26,715 bases of DNA from Candidatus Pacearchaeota archaeon (GCA_017609795.1 JAFCDH010000016.1:1-26715), one strand, 5' to 3'. Positions 1 to 7,887 are shown, numbered from the stretch's first letter. The notes: a model not told the origin generated them from the letters alone. Translations and numbers: made by a program.

Positions 1-1
1 A

Positions 2-274
2 TCACAACCCAAAATTTTCCACAAAATTTTCAATGATTTTATATTCTTCTAAAAACTCATATCCTTTTTGGGTTAATGAAAAAGTCTTTTTTTCTTTTTC
101 ATCAATATCTAATTTAATAAAATCCTTAGAAATTAATTCATTAATATAATCTTTAAACATTTGAGGAGATAAATTAGAAGCATATAATAATCTTGTTGGT
201 TTAATCTTTCTATTATCTTTAATTGCATTAAGAATATCTTTAATTACATCAAGTCTTTCTCTTTTCCTTGCCAT
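2..274 (-). CDS. Winged-helix DNA-binding protein
   Basis: A 90-residue protein, complete: the stop is at the very left edge and the ATG at 272-274. The N-terminus is basic (MARKRERLDVI). It is followed by a helix-turn-helix-like stretch (residues about 25-55, with LLYASNLSPQMFKDYINELI) and a wing-like segment ending in LTQKGYEFLEEY. This is the usual layout of archaeal single-domain winged-helix regulators (HTH_45-type). It probably binds DNA as a dimer, with a helical C-terminal tail (residues 70-90) for dimerisation. Its target cannot be told from the sequence. It is preceded by copy 1 of the recurrent leader element, so it may share control with the ribosomal genes further right. Confidence 0.75.
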   Translation of the reverse strand: MARKRERLDVIKDILNAIKDNRKIKPTRLLYASNLSPQMFKDYINELISKDFIKLDIDEKEKKTFSLTQKGYEFLEEYKIIENFVENFGL

Positions 275-293
275 TTTTTTATTTAAATTTTAG

Positions 294-405
294 TTTGGAT
301 CATAACCTTTTTAAAAGGTTTGTTTTTTTTTGAAATCTGATAAGCTCAATCAAGAGATTATCTGAATAGTTTTCTCTCAGTAGCATCTCGTTATATTTTA
401 TAAGA
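294..405 (-). promoter_or_regulatory. Recurrent leader element, copy 1 (before wHTH gene)
   Basis: Read on the minus strand, a TATA-like block (CTTATAAAATATAACGAG, about 387-404) is followed by CTGAGAGA. After a short loop comes TCTCTTGATTGAGCTTATC (338-356). GAGAGA and TCTCTT are complementary, so the stem found in other copies is kept although both strands differ from them. A perfect hairpin module (AACCTTT / AAAGGTT, about 302-320, followed by ATGATCC) lies between this block and the start codon. The same module recurs in the uS4, rpoD and rpoF leaders. Confidence 0.6.
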
Positions 406-422
406 TTCCAGTATTTATTCAT

Positions 423-1091
423 TCACTTTTTCTTCGTCATTTTAATAACACCATATAAAAAGATTAAAAAAACAATTACATTAATAACATAGATATTTGC
501 AACCCACCTTAATCTCAAATCTAAAAAAGATGAAAAAACAAAATTTAAAATCCAAGCAATAAAATTTAATACCATTATTATAAAATATAATCTTAAAAAT
601 CTGTGTTTTTTATCCCCTTTTTTATAATTATTATAACTAATTACACTTGCTAGAAAAAACAAAATAATTTGTGAGAAAAATAAGAAACTATACCCACCCC
701 ATAAATAATCTAAACTAACAATTATAATTGCTAAAATATAAAAAATTAAAATTCTATAATTAAGTAAAGAACTAACTTCTTTAGAATCTTCAAATCTTTT
801 CCATAATAAACTATAAAACAAACAAAAACCTCCCATTATCATAAAAAATTCAAAAATCATCCTCATTGGATCAAAATAGCGAGGGTTTGCTAAAAGATAT
901 CTAAATACAAATGCAACACCATAAAAAAAGAAGGCATTTCTAAAATACCTGATTCCTTGATATGAACTAATTCTAAAAAGCCGGTCTGTTTTAAAGACAA
1001 TAATAAGACAGATAAATGCTATTACAATTGAATAAAAGAATCTAAATAATTCCTTGTTCTGGGCAATAAATTGATATATTTCTGAGTACAT
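423..1091 (-). CDS. Multi-pass membrane protein, about seven helices
   Basis: A 222-residue protein that is almost entirely hydrophobic. About seven membrane segments can be read, the first at residues 18-34, then near 46-65, 75-94, 110-128, 132-150, 165-185 and 195-218. Loops are short, with Lys/Arg-rich ends (GDKKHR, MTKKK at the C-terminus). No catalytic motif or cofactor site is visible. The size and layout resemble small seven-helix proteins of unknown function common in DPANN archaea. I do not recognise a named family. Its stop lies just beyond the leader of the wHTH gene, so the two are unlikely to be translationally coupled. Confidence 0.6.
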   Translation of the reverse strand: MYSEIYQFIAQNKELFRFFYSIVIAFICLIIVFKTDRLFRISSYQGIRYFRNAFFFYGVAFVFRYLLANPRYFDPMRMIFEFFMIMGGFCLFYSLLWKRFEDSKEVSSLLNYRILIFYILAIIIVSLDYLWGGYSFLFFSQIILFFLASVISYNNYKKGDKKHRFLRLYFIIMVLNFIAWILNFVFSSFLDLRLRWVANIYVINVIVFLIFLYGVIKMTKKK

Positions 1092-1556
1092 AAAATCACA
1101 TCTTTTTTTATTTATTTAAGGTTTTATATGAACTAATATAGATTATTACTACATATCTAATATATTTACTTTTGTTTCTTACGCTTTATAAACAAATTTT
1201 CTTTTATATAATCATAAATATGATTAAATCTGTATGAGTATTTAATCATGCTAGAAAATCTTTCAAAAGATTTTCTATGTTCAATAATCAAAAAGGAGGA
1301 AACCTAATTTCATATTTTTGTTTTGGTGATGCAAAAAAATTTGTCACAATATGATGGCTGAATCTTCAAATATCCTGCTGATAAATTCCCTTTGACTCTT
1401 TTTCAATCAATAGCATTATCCAAAAACATTGAAACCAAGTAAAGCTGTAAAATGAAAAAACAAGACCCTCCCTAACAAATAAAATAAGGTCAAACCAGGC
1501 CTTGTTAGATGTCAATTATAATAGATTAAGGCAGTCTGTTTTAAGGCCTGGTTTAT
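1092..1556. other. Gene-poor stretch with inverted repeats and a possible gene remnant
   Basis: This is 465 bases without a convincing gene. It contains a perfect 12-base inverted repeat with a 2-base centre (1252-1277). A strong Shine-Dalgarno-like AAAGGAGG lies near 1293-1300 with no long ORF behind it. A 12-base inverted repeat (1492-1503 with 1543-1554) closes a 39-base loop. From about 1325 to 1435 the composition is less A/T-rich than the surroundings, and a short open frame interrupted by a TGA can be read on the plus strand. A decayed gene or mobile-element remnant is possible, but I cannot name it. Confidence 0.4.
1492..1554 (-). terminator. Long-stem hairpin just after the small gene at 1557-1784
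   Basis: AAACCAGGCCTT (1492-1503) and AAGGCCTGGTTT (1543-1554) are exact reverse complements, separated by 39 bases. The hairpin begins 2 bases beyond the stop of the minus-strand gene at 1557-1784, so it sits in that transcript's 3' end. It is GC-rich against an AT-rich background. A competing pair (CTAACAA near 1472-1478 with TTGTTAG near 1502-1508) overlaps it. The role as a terminator or 3' stabiliser is inferred. Confidence 0.45.
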
Positions 1557-1784
1557 TTATATCTTTTTAAGATTTTTAGCTAAATTAGCTCTCTTTTTAA
1601 GCAATATTGTAATTTTTATTGTTTTCTGGCCAGTTTTCAAGGGATTTTTAATCTTTTCACCAATCTTTGCAGATATAATTTTATTTAATAAATTCATAGG
1701 AATATTTTTCTCTTTTGAAACCTCTAATTGTCTATGCAAAGCTCCTTTTTTCATTTTAGTTTTTTGAATCCATTTTTTTATCAT
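1557..1784 (-). CDS. Small basic protein, KWIQ...GALHRQL family
   Basis: A 75-residue, strongly basic protein. It keeps the layout of a small family common in phages and archaeal genomes: a start near KKWIQK, then KKGALHRQL, an IPMNLLNKI segment, and a C-terminal KRANLAKNLKK. In relatives the middle is shorter. Here an extra stretch (about residues 45-60, NPLKTGQKTIKI) precedes the end motif. The molecular function of the family is not established as far as I know. Its presence hints at past viral contact but does not prove it. It is followed at once by a strong hairpin. Confidence 0.6.
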   Translation of the reverse strand: MIKKWIQKTKMKKGALHRQLEVSKEKNIPMNLLNKIISAKIGEKIKNPLKTGQKTIKITILLKKRANLAKNLKKI

Positions 1785-1830
1785 TTTATACTTCTCTTAA
1801 TAGTCTTGACTATTTAACTAATTTGCCTAT

Positions 1831-1860
1831 AAAATTAGGAATCTCAGATAACCTAATTTT
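1831..1860. repeat. 9-base inverted repeat between two minus-strand genes
   Basis: AAAATTAGG (1831-1839) and CCTAATTTT (1852-1860) are exact reverse complements with a 12-base loop. They lie in the promoter-side gap of the 75-residue gene. It could be an operator or a leader hairpin; nothing in the sequence decides between these. Confidence 0.35.
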
Positions 1861-1946
1861 CTTATAAATTAATATGTCATAAATTTTATTAGCTTTGAAT
1901 ATGAGTAACTTAAAAGATATTTATTAGATATAAATAATAAAAGAAA

Positions 1947-1971
1947 TTTAGGGTGGACTTGTCCCCTTAAA
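1947..1971 (-). terminator. Hairpin and U-rich tail after the potassium channel gene
   Basis: On the minus strand, starting 12 bases after the channel stop codon, TTTAAGGGGAC pairs with GTCCACCCTAAA around a 2-base loop. There is one wobble pair and one bulge. A T-rich run follows (TTTCTTTTATTATTTAT). This is the shape of an intrinsic terminator. Confidence 0.55.
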
Positions 1972-1982
1972 TAAATCTAAAT

Positions 1983-2285
1983 TCACCCAATTTTATTTTC
2001 AAATTTCTTTCTAAACACATATTTTGCTACTAATGAAAATAAATAAAAAGCCATTGCTATTCCAAGAAAAGAAAAGCCCATTGTAAAAATCTTGCCTAAA
2101 TTTGTTTTAGGAACCAAATCCCCATAACCTATAGTTGTTGCAGTAATAGTTGTAAAATAAATAGAATCCATATAATTCCAACCCTCTACTTTACTATAAG
2201 CAAAAGCCCCTAAAAAAAGCAAAGCTATAAAAATTGAAATAGGAATAATAATTCTTTTTGGCAATTTCACTTTTTTATTCAACAC
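1983..2285 (-). CDS. Two-helix potassium channel subunit
   Basis: A 100-residue ion-channel protein (Ion_trans_2 type). TM1 spans about residues 12-30. The pore helix and selectivity filter follow (TTIGYGDLVP, residues 50-59, containing the K+ signature TIGYGD). TM2 spans about 65-90 and ends in a basic tail (FRKKFENK). There is no RCK/TrkA nucleotide-binding domain and no voltage sensor, so this is a minimal KcsA-like pore, presumably a homotetramer in the cell membrane. It stands alone, with its own terminator hairpin downstream, and is divergent from xerA. Confidence 0.9.
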   Translation of the reverse strand: MLNKKVKLPKRIIIPISIFIALLFLGAFAYSKVEGWNYMDSIYFTTITATTIGYGDLVPKTNLGKIFTMGFSFLGIAMAFYLFSLVAKYVFRKKFENKIG

Positions 2286-2515
2286 TTTTTTTAATTAATC
2301 CTTTTTTAGGTATTTTCATATATTAATTAAGAATCTAGGATTTAATAAGTTTTGGTTATCTAAACCTTATTTTTTATTTAATTTTAAAAAAATTAACTAA
2401 TCTGAATATCTATAAAACTTAAATCTATTTAGATAAAAAGAACAAGCTATTCATAATATCCCCTAATTGAATCTATTAAATTCTAGAATATAAAATAAAG
2501 TATACAATCAAAACT

Positions 2516-2523
2516 CTTATAAA
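2516..2523 (+). promoter_or_regulatory. TATA box of xerA
   Basis: CTTATAAA lies about 22-29 bases before the xerA ATG. This is the spacing expected for a transcript that is leaderless or nearly so. No Shine-Dalgarno sequence precedes the start. Confidence 0.6.
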
Positions 2524-2544
2524 GAAGTTCGCACAATTAAATAA

Positions 2545-3363
2545 ATGAACACACAAGAATTTTTAAAAAAAGTTGAAACAGAAATTAAAATTTCTAAATT
2601 ATCAACTTATACTTTAAGAAATTATTTAGATTTCAATAAAAAATTATTAAAATTTACAAACAAACAACCAGAACAAATTGAACAGCAAGATACAAAATAT
2701 TTTCTTGCAGATAAAATGACAGATAGAGCTTCAAGTTCAATAATTTTGTTTTTAGCTGCAATTAAATTTGCATATTCTAATGTTCTTGGAAAAGATCCTA
2801 CTGCAGGAATCAAACGTCCAAAAAAAGAAAACAAAATCCCAGTTGTTTTAACAAAACAAGAAGTAGCAGAATTATTAAAAAAAATAGAAACCTTAAAAAG
2901 CAGATTAATGCTTCAATTATTATACTCTTCTGGACTGCGTGTTTCTGAGATAGTTAATTTAAAAAAATCAGATTTAGATTTTAATGAAAACACAGGATGG
3001 GTAAGAGCAGGAAAAGGAAAAAAAGACAGAATGTTTATTATTTCTAAAAAATTATCAAAAAAACTTGAAAAATTTATTAATAAAAATCTTGATTGGAATT
3101 TTGTTTTTTCAAAAACAAATCCTTTAACAACAAGAAACATTCAAAAAATCGTACAAAAAACAGCTCAAAGAGCAGGTATTGATAAACAAGTTCATCCTCA
3201 TACTCTTCGCCATAGCTTTGCAACACATCTTTTAGAAGATGGAGTGGATATCAGAATCATCCAGAAATTACTTGGGCACAAAGATATAAGTACGACAATG
3301 ATTTACACCCATGTTTCATCCAAAGAACTTAAAAAAATAGAAAGTCCGTTTGATAGCCTATAG
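2545..3363 (+). CDS. xerA: Site-specific tyrosine recombinase, XerA type
   Basis: A 272-residue protein, the usual size of archaeal XerA, which resolves chromosome dimers at dif. The N-terminal SAM-like core-binding domain covers about residues 1-90. The catalytic domain carries all expected residues: R132 in SSGLRVSEI, K157 in AGKGKKDR, H219 and R222 in HPHTLRHSF, H245 in LLGHKDIS, and the nucleophile Y254 in YTHVS. It is therefore predicted active. It has its own TATA box. I could not recognise a dif-like 28-base site next to it. A broken endonuclease gene begins 36 bases beyond its stop. A mobile-element integrase is an alternative, but no element ends are visible. Confidence 0.9.
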   Translation: MNTQEFLKKVETEIKISKLSTYTLRNYLDFNKKLLKFTNKQPEQIEQQDTKYFLADKMTDRASSSIILFLAAIKFAYSNVLGKDPTAGIKRPKKENKIPVVLTKQEVAELLKKIETLKSRLMLQLLYSSGLRVSEIVNLKKSDLDFNENTGWVRAGKGKKDRMFIISKKLSKKLEKFINKNLDWNFVFSKTNPLTTRNIQKIVQKTAQRAGIDKQVHPHTLRHSFATHLLEDGVDIRIIQKLLGHKDISTTMIYTHVSSKELKKIESPFDSL

Positions 3364-3399
3364 TAAAGTTTAAATAGAGAAGTGTCCTATTAATTATTG

Positions 3400-4528
3400 A
3401 TGGAAAGATAGACAGAAAAAGAGATTGATTTCTTAAAAAAGAATTATTCAAAAAACTTGGATAAAAGTCTTAGCAAAAGCCTAAAGAGAAGTGTCAAAGC
3501 AATCAGTTGGCAAGCATATAAATTAAAATTAAAAAAGGATTACAATTTTTATTGTAAGTCTAAAAAAAAATATAAAAAAGGGTTTACAAAAGAGATTTTT
3601 GAAGATTTATATATTGTTAAGAAAAGATCTATTAGAGAAATTGCAAAGATGCTTAATCTAGGGAAAAATACTATAGATTATTATTTAAAAAAATTCAACA
3701 TTCCAAAACGTACTCGTTCAGAAGCAAGTAAGTTAGGCATGATAAAATATTCTAATTGGAGAAAGGGATTAACTAAAGAAAAAGATAAAAGATTAGTCAT
3801 CATCGCAAAAAAAGCTAAAAAAACCTTAGCTAAAAAGAGAAGAGAGAGATTAAAGAAGATAGAAGAAAGATGGGGAAAACCTATAAAAGAAATCATCAAT
3901 GAATTATATTGGAATCAAAATTTAACACAACAAAAAATAGCTAAACAGATAGGATTATCAAGAGATTTAATAATCCACTTAATGAAAAAACTTAATATTT
4001 CTAAAAGGCCTAATTATGAATATATCTCTGGATTAAAAGGCCAAAATCATCCAATGTATGGAAAAAAATGGGAAGAGGTCTACAGCACTAAAGAAGCAAA
4101 AAAGAAAGAAACAAATGTCTCTAATATCGCGTCGCAATATTATCAGAAGATTGAAGAATCATGAAATGCCATTTTTAAGTACCAAAATAGAAAAGAGAAT
4201 CGCGAGAGAGCTTGATAAAAAGAGTATCTCTTTTATTCCTCAATATGTCATAGGAAAGAGATTTGTATGCGATTTTGCAATTCCTGTTTTTAATATTATA
4301 ATAGAATGTGATGGAGATTATTGGCACGCAAATCCAAAGATCTATAATCACTCTAAATTAGATTATAGACAAAGAAATAAAGTAAACAGAGATAAATTTA
4401 AAAATAAATGTTTAAGAAAGAAGGGATGGAAAGTTTTTAGATTTTTTGAATCAAATATTAACAAATCTCCTCAAAAATGTATAGATAAAATCTTTAAGGA
4501 AATAAAAAAACAATTAAAAATCCTTTAG
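3400..4528 (+). pseudogene. Broken HTH-NUMOD-DUF559/VSR-like endonuclease
   Basis: The ancestral start appears to be the ATG at 3400. The frame reads M-E-R, then TAG at 3409-3411, then TEKEIDFLKKNYS, which is the usual W-T-x-x-E-I opening of an HTH/SANT-like domain with TAG in place of Trp. Without suppression, translation could begin only at a TTG (3457). Two further HTH units follow (IREIAKMLNLGKNTIDYYLKK; QQKIAKQIGLSRDLI), then a NUMOD3-like GQNHPMYGK. The frame then stops at about 4164. The nuclease domain continues in the +1 frame, open from 4058 to 4528: it has TKIEKRIARELDKK, FVCDFAI and IIECDGDYWH, with the acidic residues expected of DUF559/VSR-type PD-(D/E)XK enzymes. The shift probably lies near the A6 run at 4098-4103. 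This is a homing-type endonuclease with two lesions. Sequencing error at the A-run, or recoding, cannot be excluded. Confidence 0.75.
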
Positions 4529-4540
4529 ATAGCTTATAAT

Positions 4541-5065
4541 TCATTCCCCAAGTTCTTTTGATGCAATATCTTGATGACCTTGTTCAGCATGTATTAAAGC
4601 AACATAAAAATTTTTCACATTTTCATTTTCTGCATTTTCAAGAAATTGCTTATATTTTTCAACAGCACCTTTTTCAAGTTCTTTTGTTCTTTCTAAATCT
4701 TTTTCAATAGATTCTTTTGGCTCTTCTCCTTTAAGTTCAGGAATTTCCATTTTAAGAAATTTTGCTGCTATTTCTAAATGTTCTTTTTCAGTTCTAGCCA
4801 ATTGTTTAAAGAGCCTGTTTTGTTTTGAATATTTTTCTTGACTATCACTTACTTTTTGATAATATGCTGTAGCATTAAGTTCTAAATTAATAGTTTCTTG
4901 CATATCTTTTTTTTCTTCCTCATTTAAATCTGTCTTCCACAACTCCTTAAATTCTTCTACACTTTTTAAATAATTTTTAGGAGCTCCGCAAAAAGGACAG
5001 TCATCTGGAGCTTCACCACCAATATAAGGCTCTCCGCATATTTTACACACATAAAGATTTACCAT
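4541..5065 (-). CDS. Rubrerythrin with N-terminal rubredoxin-like domain
   Basis: A 174-residue protein. Residues 1-30 form a rubredoxin-like metal knuckle: C7 and C10 in CKICG, C23 and C26 in CPFCG. Residues from about 55 on are a four-helix ferritin-like domain with the di-iron ligand pattern: ELNATAYY, EKEHLEIA, ELEKGAVEKY and HAEQGHQ. Having the rubredoxin part in front is the reverse-rubrerythrin layout. These proteins reduce hydrogen peroxide and are typical of anaerobes, which suggests an anaerobic lifestyle. The gene stands alone and converges on the broken endonuclease with a 12-base gap. Confidence 0.88.
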   Translation of the reverse strand: MVNLYVCKICGEPYIGGEAPDDCPFCGAPKNYLKSVEEFKELWKTDLNEEEKKDMQETINLELNATAYYQKVSDSQEKYSKQNRLFKQLARTEKEHLEIAAKFLKMEIPELKGEEPKESIEKDLERTKELEKGAVEKYKQFLENAENENVKNFYVALIHAEQGHQDIASKELGE

Positions 5066-5108
5066 ATTATATAAGAATTCTAAGGGTTTTTAGATGTTTT
5101 CTTTTAAT

Positions 5109-5273
5109 TTAATCAATTTCAACAATATATTTTCCTACACCTCGTTTTCTGTTTACAACCCTTTTCCAAACAGCATGAGGATATTTTACAGTTATATTTT
5201 TAATCAAATCAAAAGATTTTTCTAATCCAAAATTTAATCCTCCTACAAGTCCAAATGAAATCTCAATTATCAT
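5109..5273 (-). CDS. Small ORF, 54 residues, unknown
   Basis: A complete frame on the minus strand from the ATG at 5271-5273 to the TAA at 5109-5111. The protein begins MIIEISFGLVGGLNFGLEKS and ends RKRGVGKYIVEID. It mixes hydrophobic, aromatic and basic residues as a folded small protein would, and is not low-complexity. A GGTGGTG stretch lies about 6-12 bases before the start and could serve as a weak ribosome binding site. I do not recognise the family. It fills most of an otherwise empty gap between the rubrerythrin and lipoprotein genes. The remaining stretch at 5274-5455 shows nothing I can support. Confidence 0.5.
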   Translation of the reverse strand: MIIEISFGLVGGLNFGLEKSFDLIKNITVKYPHAVWKRVVNRKRGVGKYIVEID

Positions 5274-5455
5274 TCTTTACACCACCTTTACAATAAAGAT
5301 AATCAAAAATCTTTTAAATATAAAACTATATACTAAAATATATATTTTAATCTGTTATGTATTTATATACTGAAAATCTAAAAAGTAGTGACATTTAATT
5401 TGATAGTGGTGAAGGCATTTTTTTAAGTTTAAGAAGAATTATTTATTTTAAGCAA

Positions 5456-5779
5456 TTATTTCTTATATTTTTTTTCAATTTCTAAAATAATATCTGCATA
5501 AAGAAGTCCTTTTTCAAGATCTTGATTATTAATATATTCCCATTGTTCACGAGCTTCTTTAACCATCCCAATACTACCATATCCTTTAAGAGCCAAAACT
5601 CTCTCATCAATTTTTCCACTTTTAGATAAGTCATCTGCTTTTTTCCTAATACTTTCTTCTAATTTAGTCCCTTGATAATTAGTATGAGCATACCCTCCAA
5701 GAGTGAAACCATTACATCCAGAAGCAGTTAATAATCCTGATAATGCAAGTCCAGCCAACCCTTTTCTTAATTTTCCCAT
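5456..5779 (-). CDS. Small putative lipoprotein
   Basis: A 107-residue protein. It has a basic start (MGKLRKG), a hydrophobic segment (residues 8-20) and a lipobox (LTASGC, Cys 22), so it is predicted to be exported and lipid-anchored. The mature part has no known motif. Its helical second half (EAREQWEYINNQDLEKGLLYADIILEIEKKYKK region) resembles a TPR-like or coiled segment. It is one of three lipobox proteins in the window; the others begin at 10823 and 13026. Function unknown. Confidence 0.6.
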   Translation of the reverse strand: MGKLRKGLAGLALSGLLTASGCNGFTLGGYAHTNYQGTKLEESIRKKADDLSKSGKIDERVLALKGYGSIGMVKEAREQWEYINNQDLEKGLLYADIILEIEKKYKK

Positions 5780-5861
5780 ATATTTGCAGATTTTTTCAGT
5801 TTAAAAATAAATGTATTTCTTAGAATATATGTTGATTAGGTATATTTTTATTATAATTATC

Positions 5862-5897
5862 TTTATAATCTTTAGATTTTCTCATGATTTTGAGGAG
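5862..5897 (+). promoter_or_regulatory. TATA box and Shine-Dalgarno of the GH3 gene
   Basis: TTTATAAT lies at 5862-5869, and GAGGAG at 5892-5897. From the Shine-Dalgarno, TTG at 5904 is 6 bases away and the in-frame ATG at 5910 is 12 away, so the spacing favours TTG while codon usage favours ATG. A clear Shine-Dalgarno is unusual in this window, where most first genes lack one. Confidence 0.5.
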
Positions 5898-5903
5898 CTC
5901 TAA

Positions 5904-7463
5904 TTGAAAATGAAAAATATACTTGAATGTAGTCTTCCTCCAGGAGGGATTTTAGAGGATTTTTTTTTGAAAAGAGTTTTGAAAACAAACAAAATTTTAG
6001 CTGAATTTGAATTTAGAACCAAGAATTTTATTCAGAATCAAAAAGAAGCTCTAGACCAAATAATAGAAAGAAATGAAGGAACTCGTTGGGGGAGAGACCA
6101 CAAATTTTCAAGATTAAACCATAAAAATTGGAATTCTATGCCTGTTATAACTTATGAGCAAGTAGAGCCTTATATGAATAGGTTAAGAAATGGGGATGTT
6201 TATGCATTGACAAACGAGGTTCCTGAAGCACTTGCTTTAACAAGCGGAACTAGTTCTACTCCCAAATTTATCCCCCTAACTGAATCCTCTATTTCAAACC
6301 AGAAAAAAGGAGCAGATGTTTGGAATTTATCTTTAAGAGAGAGATGTTCAAAACAGGTTAATAAAATTTTAATATTAAGTGGCGGTTCAAGAAAAAAAAA
6401 ATTAGAAATTCTTCCTGTAAAATCTTATACAGATATTGTTAAAGCAAAACAACCAGGATATGTCCAAAAAAGAATGATTTTTTCAAAAGAAGTAGAATCT
6501 GTTTCAGATTTAGAACATAGATTATTAATTGCTGCACAACAAGCATTTATTAGACAACCAACCCTATTAATAAGTGTTAATCCTATAACAATCTTAAAAT
6601 TATTAGAATTAACAGATGAAAATAGAGCAGAAATTGGAAGAGCAACAGTGAAGGGGAAATATATAGGAACAGACATTAATACAGGTGAGATTAAAAATAA
6701 AAACACAATCTTAGGGAATATATTTAGTAAAAACCCCTTAGATTCTTTAAAATTTATTGGAACCTGGCTTGGAGGAACTCAACATTTATTTATTGATGAA
6801 TTAAAAAACAAAGGTTTTAATATTCCCATGAGAGATTTAGGATATATGGCAACAGAAGGAAGATTTTCAATTCCTATAGAAGACAACACCCCTAGAGGCA
6901 TTTTAAATCCTTTTGGACATTATTATGAATTTGCAGAATTAAATTCAAGAAATCTTCTTCCAATTCAGGAATTAGAGCAGGGAAAAGAATATAACATTAT
7001 TGTTACAGGAGAAAATGGATTATATAGATATGATATACAAGATATAATTAGGATGGAAGGGAGATATAATGAGGCTCCAATAATAAGCTTTATGAGAAAA
7101 GATGAATGCTTTTCTTCTTTAATGGGAGAGAAAATTCATGAAAATCATGTTGTAGAATTATTAAAACAATTAAAGACAGAAAGGGGGTTTTTAATAGCAA
7201 GAACAGATCCGCCACATTATGAATTAACATTAAATGGGGGGGGCATAGAAAAAATAAAACCAGAACTTGCAGACAATTTACTGCAAAAAATTAATCCAGA
7301 ATATGCTCAAAAAAGAGAAAACAACAGATTACAATCTTTAGAATTAAACTATCTAGAAAAACCAACTTTTGACAATCTAGATAAAAGAATAAATCCAAAC
7401 CAAGAACATGATAGATATAAGAAGAAGTATCTGGTTCCTTATGGAAAATTAGAGGAAAAATGA
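5904..7463 (+). CDS. GH3-family acyl-acid amido synthetase (acyl-adenylating)
   Basis: A 519-residue protein, the full length of prokaryotic GH3 proteins. These are members of the adenylate-forming superfamily that activate a carboxylic acid with ATP and join it to an amino acid or amine. Visible motifs are the phosphate-binding loop LTSGTSSTPK (residues 112-121), GYMATEG (313-319, motif II) and LYRYDIQDIIRM (373-384, motif III), followed by GEKIHE (408-413), the linker to the C-terminal domain. The C-terminal INPEYAQKRENNRL and closing KKKYLVPYGKL match the usual end, so the protein is complete. The substrate is unknown. GH3 proteins are scattered in bacteria and rare in archaea, so transfer is likely (inference). 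Its stop overlaps the start of the next, frameshifted gene (ATGA, 7460-7463), indicating an operon. Confidence 0.85.
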   Translation: MKMKNILECSLPPGGILEDFFLKRVLKTNKILAEFEFRTKNFIQNQKEALDQIIERNEGTRWGRDHKFSRLNHKNWNSMPVITYEQVEPYMNRLRNGDVYALTNEVPEALALTSGTSSTPKFIPLTESSISNQKKGADVWNLSLRERCSKQVNKILILSGGSRKKKLEILPVKSYTDIVKAKQPGYVQKRMIFSKEVESVSDLEHRLLIAAQQAFIRQPTLLISVNPITILKLLELTDENRAEIGRATVKGKYIGTDINTGEIKNKNTILGNIFSKNPLDSLKFIGTWLGGTQHLFIDELKNKGFNIPMRDLGYMATEGRFSIPIEDNTPRGILNPFGHYYEFAELNSRNLLPIQELEQGKEYNIIVTGENGLYRYDIQDIIRMEGRYNEAPIISFMRKDECFSSLMGEKIHENHVVELLKQLKTERGFLIARTDPPHYELTLNGGGIEKIKPELADNLLQKINPEYAQKRENNRLQSLELNYLEKPTFDNLDKRINPNQEHDRYKKKYLVPYGKLEEK

Positions 7464-7883
7464 AAACAAATAATTATTCAGGTTTAGGATATAACTTATT
7501 TAGAAGTTAATGAAGAAGATAATTTAAAAGAAATCTTAGAACAAGTTGGAGAAATTATAAAAGAAGAAGGATATATTTTAGCTAATAGACCTTTTTTACA
7601 AATATCAGGCAAAAATACTGAACAAACCATATATATCGGAAAGACAACCGGACAAAAAACAAATTATATAACAGGACATTGGAAAGGTAAGGTTCAATCT
7701 GTAGAATATCTTGCAAAATTAGATATTTTCTCAAGAGATCATTTTGTCACAGAAATCTATAGGATGAAAAACTTAGATGAAATAGCAGATTTAGGAGATA
7801 AAATTAAAAAAGTAACTAACACAAGACCCAAAATTTGTCTTAGACAAAATAAACTTCAAAATAAGTTTTTATTCTCAAAATAA
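7460..7883 (+). pseudogene. Frameshifted gene downstream of GH3, unknown product
   Basis: An ATG at 7460 overlaps the GH3 stop (ATGA), as in coupled genes, and opens a 16-codon frame (MKTNNYSGLGY...). The +1 frame is open from 7488 to the TAA at 7881-7883, about 131 codons with no usable start of its own, beginning DITYLEVNEEDNLKEILEQ. Its composition and codon use look fully coding. Joining the two near position 7490 gives one protein of about 140 residues, so a single-base indel seems to have broken it. Mixed hydrophobic and charged segments are visible (GEIIKEEGYILANRPFLQI; KLDIFSRDHFVTEIYRM). I do not recognise the family. Its tight coupling suggests a partner of the GH3 enzyme. Confidence 0.6.
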
Positions 7884-7887
7884 ATTC

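Noticed and set aside
1326..1381. Possible box C/D guide RNA: GTGATGC at 1326, ATGATGG at 1351 and CTGA at 1378.
   Set aside because: No D' box lies before the second C-like box and no terminal stem is visible; these short motifs are expected by chance.
2440..2544. A dif site beside xerA.
   Set aside because: No 28-base imperfect palindrome with recognisable XerA arms could be made out; short AT-rich palindromes here are not specific.
2545..4528. XerA plus endonuclease as an integrated mobile element.
   Set aside because: No direct repeats, attachment sites or tRNA gene border were found; XerA looks like the chromosomal housekeeping enzyme.
7461..7488. Readthrough of the GH3 TGA and a second TAG to join the following frame, which is the same frame.
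   Set aside because: The GH3 C-terminus is complete and the ATGA overlap offers a normal start; two consecutive readthrough events are less likely than one frameshift in a separate gene.
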